Origin: Hoeflea_A sp963921345
Lineage (GTDB): Bacteria; Pseudomonadota; Alphaproteobacteria; Rhizobiales; Rhizobiaceae
Assembly (NCBI GenBank): GCA_963921345.3
Contig: OZ001228.1
Location: 62,001-126,000, forward strand
DNA length: 64,000 nt
Reading direction: 5' to 3'
Shown here: positions 16,640-24,259 of the stretch, piece after piece
How positions within the stretch are numbered: the stretch's first letter is position 1
Layout of the letters: each line of letters opens with the position of its first letter
The notes under the pieces: generated by a model
Seen by the model: the letters and a program-made list of their open reading frames with translations, nothing else
The model's database searches: none
Told to the model about the DNA's origin: nothing
Translations under genes and position numbers: made by a program

Positions 16640-16691
16640 CGAACTCGTAAATAGGGTCGCTCAGTCCGTTCTGGTGCCGAAGGAGGAACCC

Positions 16692-17978
16692 ATGGAATTC
16701 GAAGCGAGTGTCGCCGCGAAGGCGGCCGGATGTCCGATGCATGCCGCGAGTGCGCGGCACGCACCCTTCGAACATGAGGGCATGTACGGTTTCTACGCCG
16801 ACATCCGCGGCGAGGTGCCGATCTTTCATTCGCCGGATATCGACTATTGGGTCGTCACCCGGCGCGAAGACGCTCAAGAGGTGCTCAGCGATCACGAGCG
16901 CTTTTCGGCCGAGATTGCCACCCAGCCGCTGCAGCCCTGGCCGCAGGAGGTCCTCGACACATTGCGCCGGCGCAATTTCACCAACGAGGCCGTCCAGGTG
17001 GCCTGCGATCCGCCGCGCCATTCCCGCATCAGGACCATCGCGTCGCGTTTCCTCAATGTCAGGCGCTTCTCCTTCTACGAGGACGAGATCAGGGCGCTGG
17101 TCACCGGCTATCTCGACGCGATCGATGGTCGGGACGAGGTCGATCTGGTCGAGGCGCTGACCTATGAACTGCCGGCGCAGGTGGTGTTCCTGCTGCTCGG
17201 CGAACGACATTTCGATCCGCGAAAGATCAAGAAATGGGGCGACCAGCGCCTCAACATGATCTGGGGAAGGCCCGGCAAGGCCGAACTGGCGGAAGCCGCG
17301 CGCGACCTGGCAGAGTTCTGGGACTATGCCGTGGATCTCGTCGAAGCCCGAAAGAAAGAGCCCGGCGACGACTATCCGAGTTTCCTGCTGGCGCGTCGCG
17401 ACGGCGACGATTCGGTGCTCACCGAAAACGAGATCCGCAGCCTAGTGTTCGGCCTGCTGCTCGCCGGGCACGAGACCACCACCAACGGCGCCGGCAATCT
17501 GCTTCTGGAACTGCTGCGCCGTCCGGACCAGTGGCAAAAACTGGTGGAGCGTCCGGAGCTGATCCCCAACGCCGTGGAGGAGGGGCTGCGGCACGCGTCA
17601 CCGGTGATCGCCTGGCGCCGGACCGCCAGGCAGGATGTCACCGTTGCCGGCCGGGCGTTTGCAGCCGGAACGAGGTTTCTGGTCGCGCTGTGTTCGGCGA
17701 ACCGCGACGAAACCCGGTTCGACAATGGCGAGGAATTCGATGTCGAGCGCGTAGGCTGCCGCGATCACATGGCCTTCGGCAAGGGCATCCACAGCTGCCT
17801 CGGCGCTCCGCTCGCCAGGCTCGAACTGCGTATCGTGCTGGAGGAACTGACCGCCCGATTTCCGCGCATGAGCCTGGTTTCGGACCAGCGCATCGCCTTC
17901 ACGAGAACGATTTCGTTTCGCGGTCCCGACAGGCTGCTGGTGCGCCCGCAGGGGTCGCGAACCGCAACAGTGGATTGA
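16692..17978 (+). CDS. cytochrome P450
   Basis: 428 residues, the usual length of soluble bacterial class I P450s. The I-helix oxygen-activation motif is AGHETT, the K-helix ExxR is EEGLR, and the haem loop is FGKGIHSCLGAPLAR with the thiolate ligand C369. It should be a cytosolic monooxygenase taking electrons from the ferredoxin encoded 13 bases downstream. No reductase gene is adjacent. AGGAGG precedes the ATG. The substrate cannot be read from sequence; the divergent MarR gene suggests induction by a small molecule. Confidence 0.93.
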   Translation: MEFEASVAAKAAGCPMHAASARHAPFEHEGMYGFYADIRGEVPIFHSPDIDYWVVTRREDAQEVLSDHERFSAEIATQPLQPWPQEVLDTLRRRNFTNEAVQVACDPPRHSRIRTIASRFLNVRRFSFYEDEIRALVTGYLDAIDGRDEVDLVEALTYELPAQVVFLLLGERHFDPRKIKKWGDQRLNMIWGRPGKAELAEAARDLAEFWDYAVDLVEARKKEPGDDYPSFLLARRDGDDSVLTENEIRSLVFGLLLAGHETTTNGAGNLLLELLRRPDQWQKLVERPELIPNAVEEGLRHASPVIAWRRTARQDVTVAGRAFAAGTRFLVALCSANRDETRFDNGEEFDVERVGCRDHMAFGKGIHSCLGAPLARLELRIVLEELTARFPRMSLVSDQRIAFTRTISFRGPDRLLVRPQGSRTATVD

Positions 17979-17991
17979 GGAGACCCGACAC

Positions 17992-18315
17992 ATGACTCAG
18001 CTGAATTTCGTGCTGCCGGACGGATCGCAGCGCCGTATCGATGCGGTCGACGGCCGTTCGGTAATGGAGACGGCGATCGCCAACGATATCGGCGGCATCG
18101 TCGCCGAATGCAACGGATCCATGGCCTGCGCCACTTGCCATATCTTCGTCGACGATGCCACGGCCGCTCGCCTCGGGCCGCCCTCGCATGATGAGGACGA
18201 GATGCTCGATTTCGCCGCCACGGAACGGCGCGAGACCAGCCGCCTGTGCTGCCAGATCGAAGTCGGAAAAACGATCGAAGGCGCCACCTTCACCGTTCCG
18301 GAAGCGCAGGTTTAG
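17992..18315 (+). CDS. [2Fe-2S] ferredoxin, adrenodoxin/putidaredoxin type
   Basis: 107 residues. Ligands C40, C46, C49 and C86 follow the C-x5-C-x2-C-x36-C spacing of vertebrate-type ferredoxins that serve P450s (CNGSMACATC ... LCCQIE). It lies 13 bases after the P450 and is surely its redox partner. A ferredoxin reductase must be supplied from elsewhere in the genome. Confidence 0.93.
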   Translation: MTQLNFVLPDGSQRRIDAVDGRSVMETAIANDIGGIVAECNGSMACATCHIFVDDATAARLGPPSHDEDEMLDFAATERRETSRLCCQIEVGKTIEGATFTVPEAQV

Positions 18316-18321
18316 GCGGCC

Positions 18322-18825
18322 TTACTGCAGGCGTTTGACGGCCGGCACGGTTCGCGCCGATACCGTGGCCGGTTTCAGCGGTGGCAGCAGTGCGACAAGG
18401 CTGTTGATCGCCATGATCAGCGGTTCGGTGTCGAAACCCTCGCACAGAATGAGCGATTCCATTCTGACGTCGGCGATCTTGCGGTGGCGCGCCGCCTTGA
18501 TGGCGCCAATAAGGTGGCGCTCGCAGTCGCAGACCCGCCCGGCGCATTGCGGACATCGCGGGTTGTTGAAATGGAACGTCGTCTTGCGGCTCTCGCGCAT
18601 GGCGCGCAGCAGGTTGACCAGGGCCATAGCCACGTGCGGACCGTCGCGCTCGCCGAAATCCACGCAACTCAAATCGAAGGCGATTTCCCAGGCTGCCGTC
18701 TGCGGCTTGGTATAGGACACCAGGAAGTAGCGCGAGATTGCCAGCAGCCGGTACTCTATAACATCGAAACCGGAGTCCGCGAGCAGCAGTTCGGTGGGCG
18801 AAAGACTGTGATGGGGATCGGTCAT
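18322..18825 (-). CDS. uncharacterised protein with a Cys cluster
   Basis: 167 residues, no recognised family. The middle carries a cysteine cluster, CPQCAGRVCDC, which could hold a metal or Fe-S centre, and a fairly hydrophobic C-terminus (LIMAINSLVALLPPLKPATV). The ATG at 18825 is the most plausible start because conservation-like sequence begins there (MTDPHHSLSPTELLLADSGF), though its ribosome site is weak. It converges on the ferredoxin gene with 6 bases between stops, and is followed upstream by two more small unknown genes on the same strand. Confidence 0.55.
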   Translation of the reverse strand: MTDPHHSLSPTELLLADSGFDVIEYRLLAISRYFLVSYTKPQTAAWEIAFDLSCVDFGERDGPHVAMALVNLLRAMRESRKTTFHFNNPRCPQCAGRVCDCERHLIGAIKAARHRKIADVRMESLILCEGFDTEPLIMAINSLVALLPPLKPATVSARTVPAVKRLQ

Positions 18826-18890
18826 CGGGATGCCGGGCCTCGGTTCTAGATGTCGTTCTGCCGAACGGAGGAACACTTTGTCGATCCGTG

Positions 18891-19211
18891 TCAGGCGGAA
18901 CCCTGAATCGGTATCCAAGTGAATTCGTCGATCGGGTGGCAGTTGCGGGACGATGTCCTCAAAACCCGCGCAAGCGTCTCGATTTCGGTCGCCGGGTCGG
19001 CATACCACCCGCAGGGGCAGGAAGGATTGCTGCCCGAATGCGCCTCGGCGGCCTCGCGATATATGGAGCCCAGCGCGGCGGCAGCCATCTCGAGCACGGT
19101 CATGGTCGACAGGTCGCCGTCGTTGATGGCGTTGCCGATCTCGTTCATCATTGCAATCTGAATGCGGGTCCGGACGTCGTCGCCGGTCCTTTTCTTTTTC
19201 TCTGGTTCCAT
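18891..19211 (-). CDS. small uncharacterised protein with CPC motif
   Basis: 106 residues, start at 19211 with GGAG 7 bases upstream. The protein has a charged N-terminus, an amphipathic helix (LSTMTVLEMAAAALGSIYRE) and the motif NPSCPCGWYADPATEIETLA. I do not recognise it. It lies 65 bases upstream of the Cys-cluster protein gene in the same orientation and may form a unit with it. Confidence 0.5.
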   Translation of the reverse strand: MEPEKKKRTGDDVRTRIQIAMMNEIGNAINDGDLSTMTVLEMAAAALGSIYREAAEAHSGSNPSCPCGWYADPATEIETLARVLRTSSRNCHPIDEFTWIPIQGSA

Positions 19212-19278
19212 GACCACTCCTTGTGTGCGGCTTGTCCCGATCCATATCCCGAACCGGCCGACCGGCCGGGAGTTCCGG

Positions 19279-19575
19279 TCAGCCATGACCGGAACCGGTT
19301 CTTTGCTGTATGGCCTTGTCGCGCTCGCGCATTGCGCTGAACAGAGCTTCGCGATCGCGGCAATGCTCCTCATAAAGCGCCGTAAACACCGGATCGCCGA
19401 AATCATGTGCGGGTGCCTCGAGCGCGCGGGCCAGACTTGCTGCGACCCGTTGCTTGGCATCGAACACACGGCTGTTCAAAGCCGCGATTTCCCCGGCGAG
19501 ATCCAGATATCGGCCCGTATCCTGCTCGCCTGACGGGCTAGCGTCTGCATTTTCGAAGGCTTGCATTTTCGACAC
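19279..19575 (-). CDS. small helical uncharacterised protein
   Basis: 98 residues, rich in Ala, Glu and Arg and mostly helical (LAGEIAALNSRVFDAKQRVA), with no membrane segment and no family I recognise. It is the first gene of a minus-strand trio of small unknowns. Its start lies 15 bases from the nested palindrome at 19590-19623, which could regulate it, the divergent arsR-like gene, or both. Confidence 0.4.
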   Translation of the reverse strand: MSKMQAFENADASPSGEQDTGRYLDLAGEIAALNSRVFDAKQRVAASLARALEAPAHDFGDPVFTALYEEHCRDREALFSAMRERDKAIQQRTGSGHG

Positions 19576-19589
19576 CTGTGATCCGCGCG

Positions 19590-19623
19590 AATTTAAATAT
19601 GAGTATAATACTCCATTTAAATT
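19590..19623. promoter_or_regulatory. nested palindrome between small gene and arsR-like gene
   Basis: The inner repeat GAGTAT-a-ATACTC (19601-19613) is perfect and is flanked by a second perfect repeat, AATTTAAAT (19590-19598) and ATTTAAATT (19615-19623). The segment is very AT-rich for this genome. It is well placed as an operator for the ArsR-type regulator encoded downstream. Confidence 0.55.
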
Positions 19624-19731
19624 GCATGTGGAGGAAGATCAAGCGAAAACATGACATTCTTAGTCTTGTTTAATGGGAAACTTGGCGCCAGCTCATTGCG
19701 CCCGGCGGTCGGCTCGCTTATGGTTAGCCGT

Positions 19732-20076
19732 ATGGAAAACAATCAAATCACTCTCGACTCGGTTTTTCACGCCCTGGCGGATCCGACCCGGCGGGCCGTC
19801 ATTCAGCAACTGACCAAGGGGTCGGCTTCTGTTACCGAACTGGCGGAACCCTTCGACATGGCGCTGCCGTCCTTCATGAAGCACATCGGCGTTCTGGAGA
19901 AATCGGGACTGATCAGCTCCAGCAAGACCGGGCGGGTGCGAACCTGCAGGATAAGGCCGAAGCCGCTGAACGCCGCCGAGAGATGGATCAACGATCAGAC
20001 CACTTTGTGGGAGGGGCGAATGGAACGCCTGGCGGACTATGTCGAGGCTCTTGCTGCCGAGAGCAAAGGCAAATGA
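19732..20076 (+). CDS. ArsR-family transcriptional regulator
   Basis: 114 residues with an ArsR winged helix (VFHALADPTRRAVIQQLTKG, recognition helix in FDMALPSFMKHIGVLEKSGLI). It lacks the metal-binding cysteine motif of SmtB/ArsR metal sensors and belongs to the subgroup coupled to SRPBCC proteins. The ATG at 19732 gives the best domain start (MENNQITLDSVFHAL), although ATGs at 19720 and 19651 are in frame. Its stop overlaps the next gene by 4 bases (ATGA). Confidence 0.82.
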   Translation: MENNQITLDSVFHALADPTRRAVIQQLTKGSASVTELAEPFDMALPSFMKHIGVLEKSGLISSSKTGRVRTCRIRPKPLNAAERWINDQTTLWEGRMERLADYVEALAAESKGK

Positions 20077-20546
20077 GCGCCGACGCCGACGTCAGTATGA
20101 CAATCGTGCGGTTGTGCAGGGCGCCGCGCGATCTCGTTTGGAAAGCGTGGACAGATCAACGCCAGGTCGCGGCCTGGTGGGGGCCGTTCGGGCCGGAGCG
20201 GACGACGGCCGAGATCGACCTCAGGGTGGGTGGAATCTACCATGTGGGCATGCAGGCACCGGACGGCAGCGAACATCCGAGCTGCGGTATTATCTGGGAG
20301 TTGATACCGTTCGAGAAGATTGTCATCGCCGGCGATCCGCAAGTGCCGGACGCCTGCGGAGCGGGCTTGCCGCCCGGCGCCTTGGTCACAGTGCTGTTCG
20401 AGGATGCCGGAATTCACACCCGGGTCACACTGGATGCCCGGTTCGAGAGCGAGACCGACAGGGCAGCGGCGGAAGACAGCGGTTACCTGACCAGCTGGGC
20501 GGCCTCGTTCGATGTCCTCGATGCTTACTGCCGGCGGGCCGATTGA
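20073..20546 (+). CDS. SRPBCC (AHSA1-type) protein coupled to ArsR
   Basis: 157 residues of the activator-of-Hsp90/START-like fold: LVWKAWTDQRQVAAWWGPFG is the family hallmark near the N-terminus. Such proteins bind small hydrophobic ligands. The ATG overlaps the arsR stop by 4 bases, a very common ArsR-SRPBCC pairing in which the function remains largely undefined. A perfect 17-bp hairpin follows the gene. Confidence 0.82.
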   Translation: MSADADVSMTIVRLCRAPRDLVWKAWTDQRQVAAWWGPFGPERTTAEIDLRVGGIYHVGMQAPDGSEHPSCGIIWELIPFEKIVIAGDPQVPDACGAGLPPGALVTVLFEDAGIHTRVTLDARFESETDRAAAEDSGYLTSWAASFDVLDAYCRRAD

Positions 20547-20559
20547 CCTGACCGAAATA

Positions 20560-20597
20560 ACGCATTAAAGTTAGCTAATGAGCTAACTTTAATGCGT
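20560..20597 (+). terminator. 17-bp perfect inverted repeat (terminator or operator)
   Basis: ACGCATTAAAGTTAGCT-aatg-AGCTAACTTTAATGCGT can fold into a long perfect hairpin. It begins 14 bases after the SRPBCC stop and ends 50 bases before the next gene. It lacks a T run. Its centre, GTTAGCT-aatg-AGCTAAC, also looks like a dimeric repressor operator, so a switch controlling the downstream VOC-DHFR-SRPBCC genes is equally likely. Confidence 0.55.
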
Positions 20598-20647
20598 GCT
20601 CTTGCTGAAACCTGCGAGCCGGATTTCCAAGCGCGGAAGGACTATCC

Positions 20648-21130
20648 ATGGAACCAAAATCCAAGGTGAGAACGTGTTTCTGGTTTTCGAAGGGGGGTCA
20701 TGACGCAGCGCGGTTCTATGTATCCCTGCTGCCGGACAGCCGGATCGATGCCGTCTATGAACACGGTCGACCGGATGATCCGATGGTCGTGGAGTTTATG
20801 CTGCAGGGAGCGCCGATGATGATCTTGACCGCCGGGCCGCAATTCGAGCACTCGCCGGCGGCCTCGATCAGCGTTCTGACGACGGACCAGGCGGAGACGG
20901 ACAGGCTCTGGTCGGCCCTGGTCGCGGATGGAGGCGAAGAAAGCATGTGCGGTTGGTTGAAAGATCGTTTCGGGATCTCCTGGCAGATCGTGCCGGAGGC
21001 GGTGCCGCGCCTGCTGGCCAGCCCGGACGCCGAGGCGGCCGCCCGCGTTCACGATGCGATGATGAGGATGAAGAAGATCGACATAGCCGCACTCGAAGCC
21101 GCGGCAAAGTCGAGCAGGCCGGATGCGTAA
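20648..21130 (+). CDS. VOC-superfamily protein (PhnB/UbiG-like fold)
   Basis: 160 residues. CFWFSKGGHDAARFYVSLLP and GWLKDRFGISWQIVPEAVPR are typical of the VOC family annotated as 3-demethylubiquinone-9 3-methyltransferase-like, which are not methyltransferases. Members bind a metal or small ligand; no catalytic role can be assigned. The last 8 bases overlap the next gene. Confidence 0.8.
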   Translation: MEPKSKVRTCFWFSKGGHDAARFYVSLLPDSRIDAVYEHGRPDDPMVVEFMLQGAPMMILTAGPQFEHSPAASISVLTTDQAETDRLWSALVADGGEESMCGWLKDRFGISWQIVPEAVPRLLASPDAEAAARVHDAMMRMKKIDIAALEAAAKSSRPDA

Positions 21131-21725
21131 GGTCGTCACCGGTGCGTTCGTTTCCCTGGACGGCGTCATGCAAGCGCCCGGCGGGCCGACGGAGGACCCT
21201 TCGGGCGGGTTCGAATTCGGCGGCTGGCTCGTGCCCCTTATGGATGAGGTCTTCGCGCAGGCCATGGGCCGGTTTTTCGAACAACCGTTCGATCTGCTGC
21301 TGGGTCGCAAGACCTACGACATCTTCGCCGCGCACTGGCCGAACGCCGACGACAGTCTCGCAAGGCAATTCAATGCCTGCACCAAATATGTTGCGACCCG
21401 ATCGGCGGTGGATCTGAAGTGGCGAAGATCGGTCGCCATCAGAGATGTCGCGACGGAGGTGGGACGGCTGAGGCAGGAAGACGGTCCGACGCTGATAACC
21501 CAGGGCAGCTCGGAGCTTGTTCATGCTCTCCTCGCGAACGGCCTTGTCGATGAGATCTTTACGCTCACCGCACCGATTGTGCTGGGAAACGGCAAGAGGT
21601 TTTTTGCCGCCGATGCAAATCCGGTGGCGTTCAGACTGCTTCGCAGCGAAGTGTCGACGACCGGGCTCGTGATTTCGCGGTATGCGCGTGCCGGAAGCGT
21701 GGAGACCGGAAACGTGCCCCTTTGA
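21123..21725 (+). CDS. dihydrofolate reductase/RibD-like family protein
   Basis: 200 residues of the RibD C-terminal / bacterial DHFR-like fold: VVTGAFVSLDGVMQAPGG at the N-terminus, LLLGRKTYDIFAAHWP in the NADPH-binding region and LVDEIFTLTAPIVLGNGKRFF near the end. These proteins are predicted NADPH-dependent reductases whose substrate is seldom known. It overlaps the VOC gene and is followed after 26 bases by a second SRPBCC gene, suggesting one operon. Confidence 0.82.
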   Translation: MRKVVTGAFVSLDGVMQAPGGPTEDPSGGFEFGGWLVPLMDEVFAQAMGRFFEQPFDLLLGRKTYDIFAAHWPNADDSLARQFNACTKYVATRSAVDLKWRRSVAIRDVATEVGRLRQEDGPTLITQGSSELVHALLANGLVDEIFTLTAPIVLGNGKRFFAADANPVAFRLLRSEVSTTGLVISRYARAGSVETGNVPL

Positions 21726-21751
21726 ACGAGCGAATGTCGAGGTGATTGATC

Positions 21752-22213
21752 ATGCGCGAGAACAGGCTCCCCCTTGTTCACCAGACCATCGCCATCAGCC
21801 GAATGGTCGACGCCCCCACCGATGCCGTCTTTGCTGCATGGGAGGATCCGCAAGCCCGCTCCCAATGGGGTCCGCCTTCCGATGACGAAGCGCTTGCGTT
21901 TGTCGAAACCGACTTTCGCGTCGGGGGAACGGATGTTCATCTGTGCGGCCCGAAGGGCGATCTGCGGTTCCGTGTGGAAACGCGTTACTACGATATCGAA
22001 AGGCCCGCTCGTCTTGTGTTCACCGAACGTCTTTCGACCGGCGACGCTCTCTTGAGCGCGTCACTGGTCAGCGTCGCCATCGGCGGTAACGGGCGCTCGA
22101 CGAAACTCGACCTCACGGTTCAGATCGCGTCCGCGGTGGGCCGGGACATGATCGTCGGGACGCGAACGGGCTGGGAGGCGGCACTTTCGAACCTGGCGAA
22201 ATCACTCGTGTAG
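21752..22213 (+). CDS. second SRPBCC (AHSA1-type) protein
   Basis: 153 residues with the same fold as the protein encoded at 20073 (MVDAPTDAVFAAWEDPQARSQWGPPSDDE) but only distantly similar to it. GAGGTG lies 7 bases before the ATG at 21752. It closes the VOC-DHFR-SRPBCC run and converges on the acyl-CoA dehydrogenase gene with 15 bases between stops. Confidence 0.78.
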   Translation: MRENRLPLVHQTIAISRMVDAPTDAVFAAWEDPQARSQWGPPSDDEALAFVETDFRVGGTDVHLCGPKGDLRFRVETRYYDIERPARLVFTERLSTGDALLSASLVSVAIGGNGRSTKLDLTVQIASAVGRDMIVGTRTGWEAALSNLAKSLV

Positions 22214-22228
22214 GCTACGCACGCCCGG

Positions 22229-23383
22229 TCAGTTCTGCAGCCTCGGCGCCGTGCCTTCCAGCTTGCAGAGGATCTCCAGCATCACCTCGTCTGCGCCGCC
22301 GCCGATGGAGCCGAGACGGCCGTCGCGGTAGGCGCGGCTGACCGGATTGTCGGCGGTGAAGCCCATGCCGCCCCAATATTGCAGGCAGGCATCGGCGACC
22401 TCGCGATAGAGTCGGCCTGACTTGAGCTTGGCCATGGAGGCGAGCCGCGTAGCATCCTGGCCGCCGACATAGTCTTCGACCGCCTTCCAGGTCAGCGCCC
22501 GCAGCGCCTCGACCTCGGTGCGCAGTTCGGCCAGGCGGAAATGCACCGCCTGATTGTCGAGCACCGACTTGCCGAATGCCTTGCGGTCGCGGGTGTATTC
22601 GATGGTCAGGTCGATCAGCCGATCGAGCGCCTTGAGGCTGGAAGCGGCCACCCACAGGCGCTCTTCCTGGAACTGAAGCATCTGCATGGTGAAACCGGCG
22701 CCTTCCTGGCCGATGAGATTGCTGCGCGGCACGCGGACATTGTCGAAGAACAGCTGCGCGGTGTCGGAGGAGTGCATGCCGATCTTGTGGATCTTCTGGC
22801 GTTCGATGCCCCTGGCATCCATCGGCACCAGGATCAGCGACTTGTTCTTGTGCACCTGGCCCTCGCCGGTATTGGCGAGCAAGCAGCACCAGTCGGCCTG
22901 CAGACCGTTGGTGATCCACATTTTCGAGCCGTTGATGACGTAATCGCCGCCATCGACTTCCGCTCGCGTCTTGATGGCCGCGACGTCTGAGCCACCGCCG
23001 GCCTCCGAGACGCCGATGCAGCCGACCAGCTCGCCGGCGATCGACGGGGCCAGCCAATCGCGTTTCAGCTCGTCCGAACCGAAGCGGTTGAGCGCCGGCG
23101 TGCACATGTCGGTCTGCACGCCGATCGCCATCGGCACGCCGCCGCATGCGGCCGTGCCCAGCTCTTCCGCCATGACCATGGAATAGGAGAAATCGAGCCC
23201 AAGCCCGCCGCATTCCGGATCGTATTTGATGCCGAGCAAACCGAGCTCACCAAGCTTGCCGAAGACCTCGTGGGCCGGAAACTGTTCGGCCTTCTCCCAC
23301 TCGTCGACATACGGGTTGATTTCCGTCTCGACGAATCGGGCGACGGTCTGGCCCAGTTGCCGGTGTTCTTCCGTCAGCTGCAT
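22229..23383 (-). CDS. acyl-CoA dehydrogenase
   Basis: 384 residues with the three-domain acyl-CoA dehydrogenase layout: CIGVSEAGGGSDVAAIKTRA is the FAD-binding segment and YTRDRKAFGKSVLDNQAVHF starts the C-terminal helical domain. The C-terminal loop reads SIGGGADEVM rather than the YEGT-type motif, so the catalytic Glu is not at the medium-chain position and must lie elsewhere, as in isovaleryl and long-chain enzymes. Related sequences act on branched or terpenoid acyl-CoAs (citronellyl-CoA type), which I offer only as a possibility. The divergent MerR/SCP2 pair suggests shared regulation. Confidence 0.88.
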   Translation of the reverse strand: MQLTEEHRQLGQTVARFVETEINPYVDEWEKAEQFPAHEVFGKLGELGLLGIKYDPECGGLGLDFSYSMVMAEELGTAACGGVPMAIGVQTDMCTPALNRFGSDELKRDWLAPSIAGELVGCIGVSEAGGGSDVAAIKTRAEVDGGDYVINGSKMWITNGLQADWCCLLANTGEGQVHKNKSLILVPMDARGIERQKIHKIGMHSSDTAQLFFDNVRVPRSNLIGQEGAGFTMQMLQFQEERLWVAASSLKALDRLIDLTIEYTRDRKAFGKSVLDNQAVHFRLAELRTEVEALRALTWKAVEDYVGGQDATRLASMAKLKSGRLYREVADACLQYWGGMGFTADNPVSRAYRDGRLGSIGGGADEVMLEILCKLEGTAPRLQN

Positions 23384-23429
23384 GCGGTTCCTCCAGAGAT
23401 CGAGCGACGCTGCCGCATCGTTTCATTCA

Positions 23430-23445
23430 TTGACGTTTACGTCAA
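23430..23445. promoter_or_regulatory. MerR-type operator TTGACGT-tt-ACGTCAA
   Basis: A perfect 7-bp inverted repeat with a 2-base centre lies between the divergent acyl-CoA dehydrogenase and SCP2-MerR genes. The size and ACGT-centred arms resemble sites of LiuR-type MerR regulators of branched-chain acyl-CoA catabolism. The MerR protein encoded at 23828 is the obvious ligand-responsive binder. Confidence 0.65.
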
Positions 23446-23541
23446 CTGCATCGAGCAAAGGAAAATTGATTGCACGAAACTGCCTCCCATCCTATATGCT
23501 GGCGACAGACCAACTGAAATCCAGCCAGGAGCAAAGCCGAT

Positions 23542-23823
23542 ATGAGCGTCGCCGATATTGCAGCCGCCATCAAGGAGCGGGTCGAATCCGGAGACTTCGA
23601 CAGTGTGGTGAAATTCGATTGCGGCGACGACGGCGTCGTCGTCATCGACAATCAGAGTGTCAGCACGGACAACAAGGATGCCGACTGCACCATCCGCGTC
23701 AGCCTCGACGATCTGGCCGCCATGGTGGCCGGCGATCTCGACCCGACAGGCGCCTTCATGCAGGGCAAGCTGCAGGTCGAAGGCGACATGGGCGTGGCGA
23801 TGAAGCTGAGCCAGGTGCTCTAG
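23542..23823 (+). CDS. SCP2 sterol-carrier-like lipid-binding protein
   Basis: 93 residues forming one SCP2 domain (DCTIRVSLDDLAAMVAGDLD ... FMQGKLQVEGDMGVAMKLSQ). SCP2 proteins carry fatty acyl or other lipid groups and often accompany beta-oxidation genes. It is followed after 4 bases by the merR gene and is divergent from the acyl-CoA dehydrogenase gene, fitting a lipid or acyl-CoA catabolic unit. Confidence 0.9.
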   Translation: MSVADIAAAIKERVESGDFDSVVKFDCGDDGVVVIDNQSVSTDNKDADCTIRVSLDDLAAMVAGDLDPTGAFMQGKLQVEGDMGVAMKLSQVL

Positions 23824-23827
23824 CCCC

Positions 23828-24256
23828 ATGTCTCGCATGCCGGCGGAGCGGGACGACCGGCAGGAACTGTTCGGTATTGCCGATCTTGCCAGAGAATTCG
23901 GCATTTCGACCCGGACCATCCGCTTCTACGAAAACAAGGATCTCATTCACCCCATGCGGGTGAATGGGAGCCGCGTCTACACGCGCCGCGACCGTGGACG
24001 GCTGGCGCTGATCCTGCGGGCCAAGGCGATCGGTTCGACGCTTGCCCAGATCAAGCATTTCCTCGATCTCTATGGCGAGCATGGCGAAGGCCATGTCAAC
24101 CAGCTCAACTACCTGATCGCCGAGACCGGCAAGGCCATCGAGGACCTGGAAAACAAGCAGGCGCTGATCCGCGACACTCTGAAGGAATTGCGCGCCATTC
24201 GTCAGGACAGCATCGACAAGCTGGAGGAGAAGCGCCGCGAAGCCGCGGACGGTTGA
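23828..24256 (+). CDS. MerR-family regulator, LiuR-like
   Basis: 142 residues: MerR winged helix at about 15-80 (FGIADLAREFGISTRTIRFY, ENKDLIHPMRVNGSRVYTRR) followed by a long dimerisation coiled coil (about 100-138). It has no metal-binding cysteines. LiuR-type MerR proteins control leucine, isovalerate and fatty-acyl degradation. Co-transcription with SCP2 and the operator beside the acyl-CoA dehydrogenase gene support that role here. Confidence 0.85.
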   Translation: MSRMPAERDDRQELFGIADLAREFGISTRTIRFYENKDLIHPMRVNGSRVYTRRDRGRLALILRAKAIGSTLAQIKHFLDLYGEHGEGHVNQLNYLIAETGKAIEDLENKQALIRDTLKELRAIRQDSIDKLEEKRREAADG

Positions 24257-24259
24257 CCG

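Noticed and set aside
23430..23445. The TTGACG at the operator as a sure -35 box
   Set aside because: I find no good -10 hexamer at 17-20 bases in either direction, so I did not annotate a promoter.
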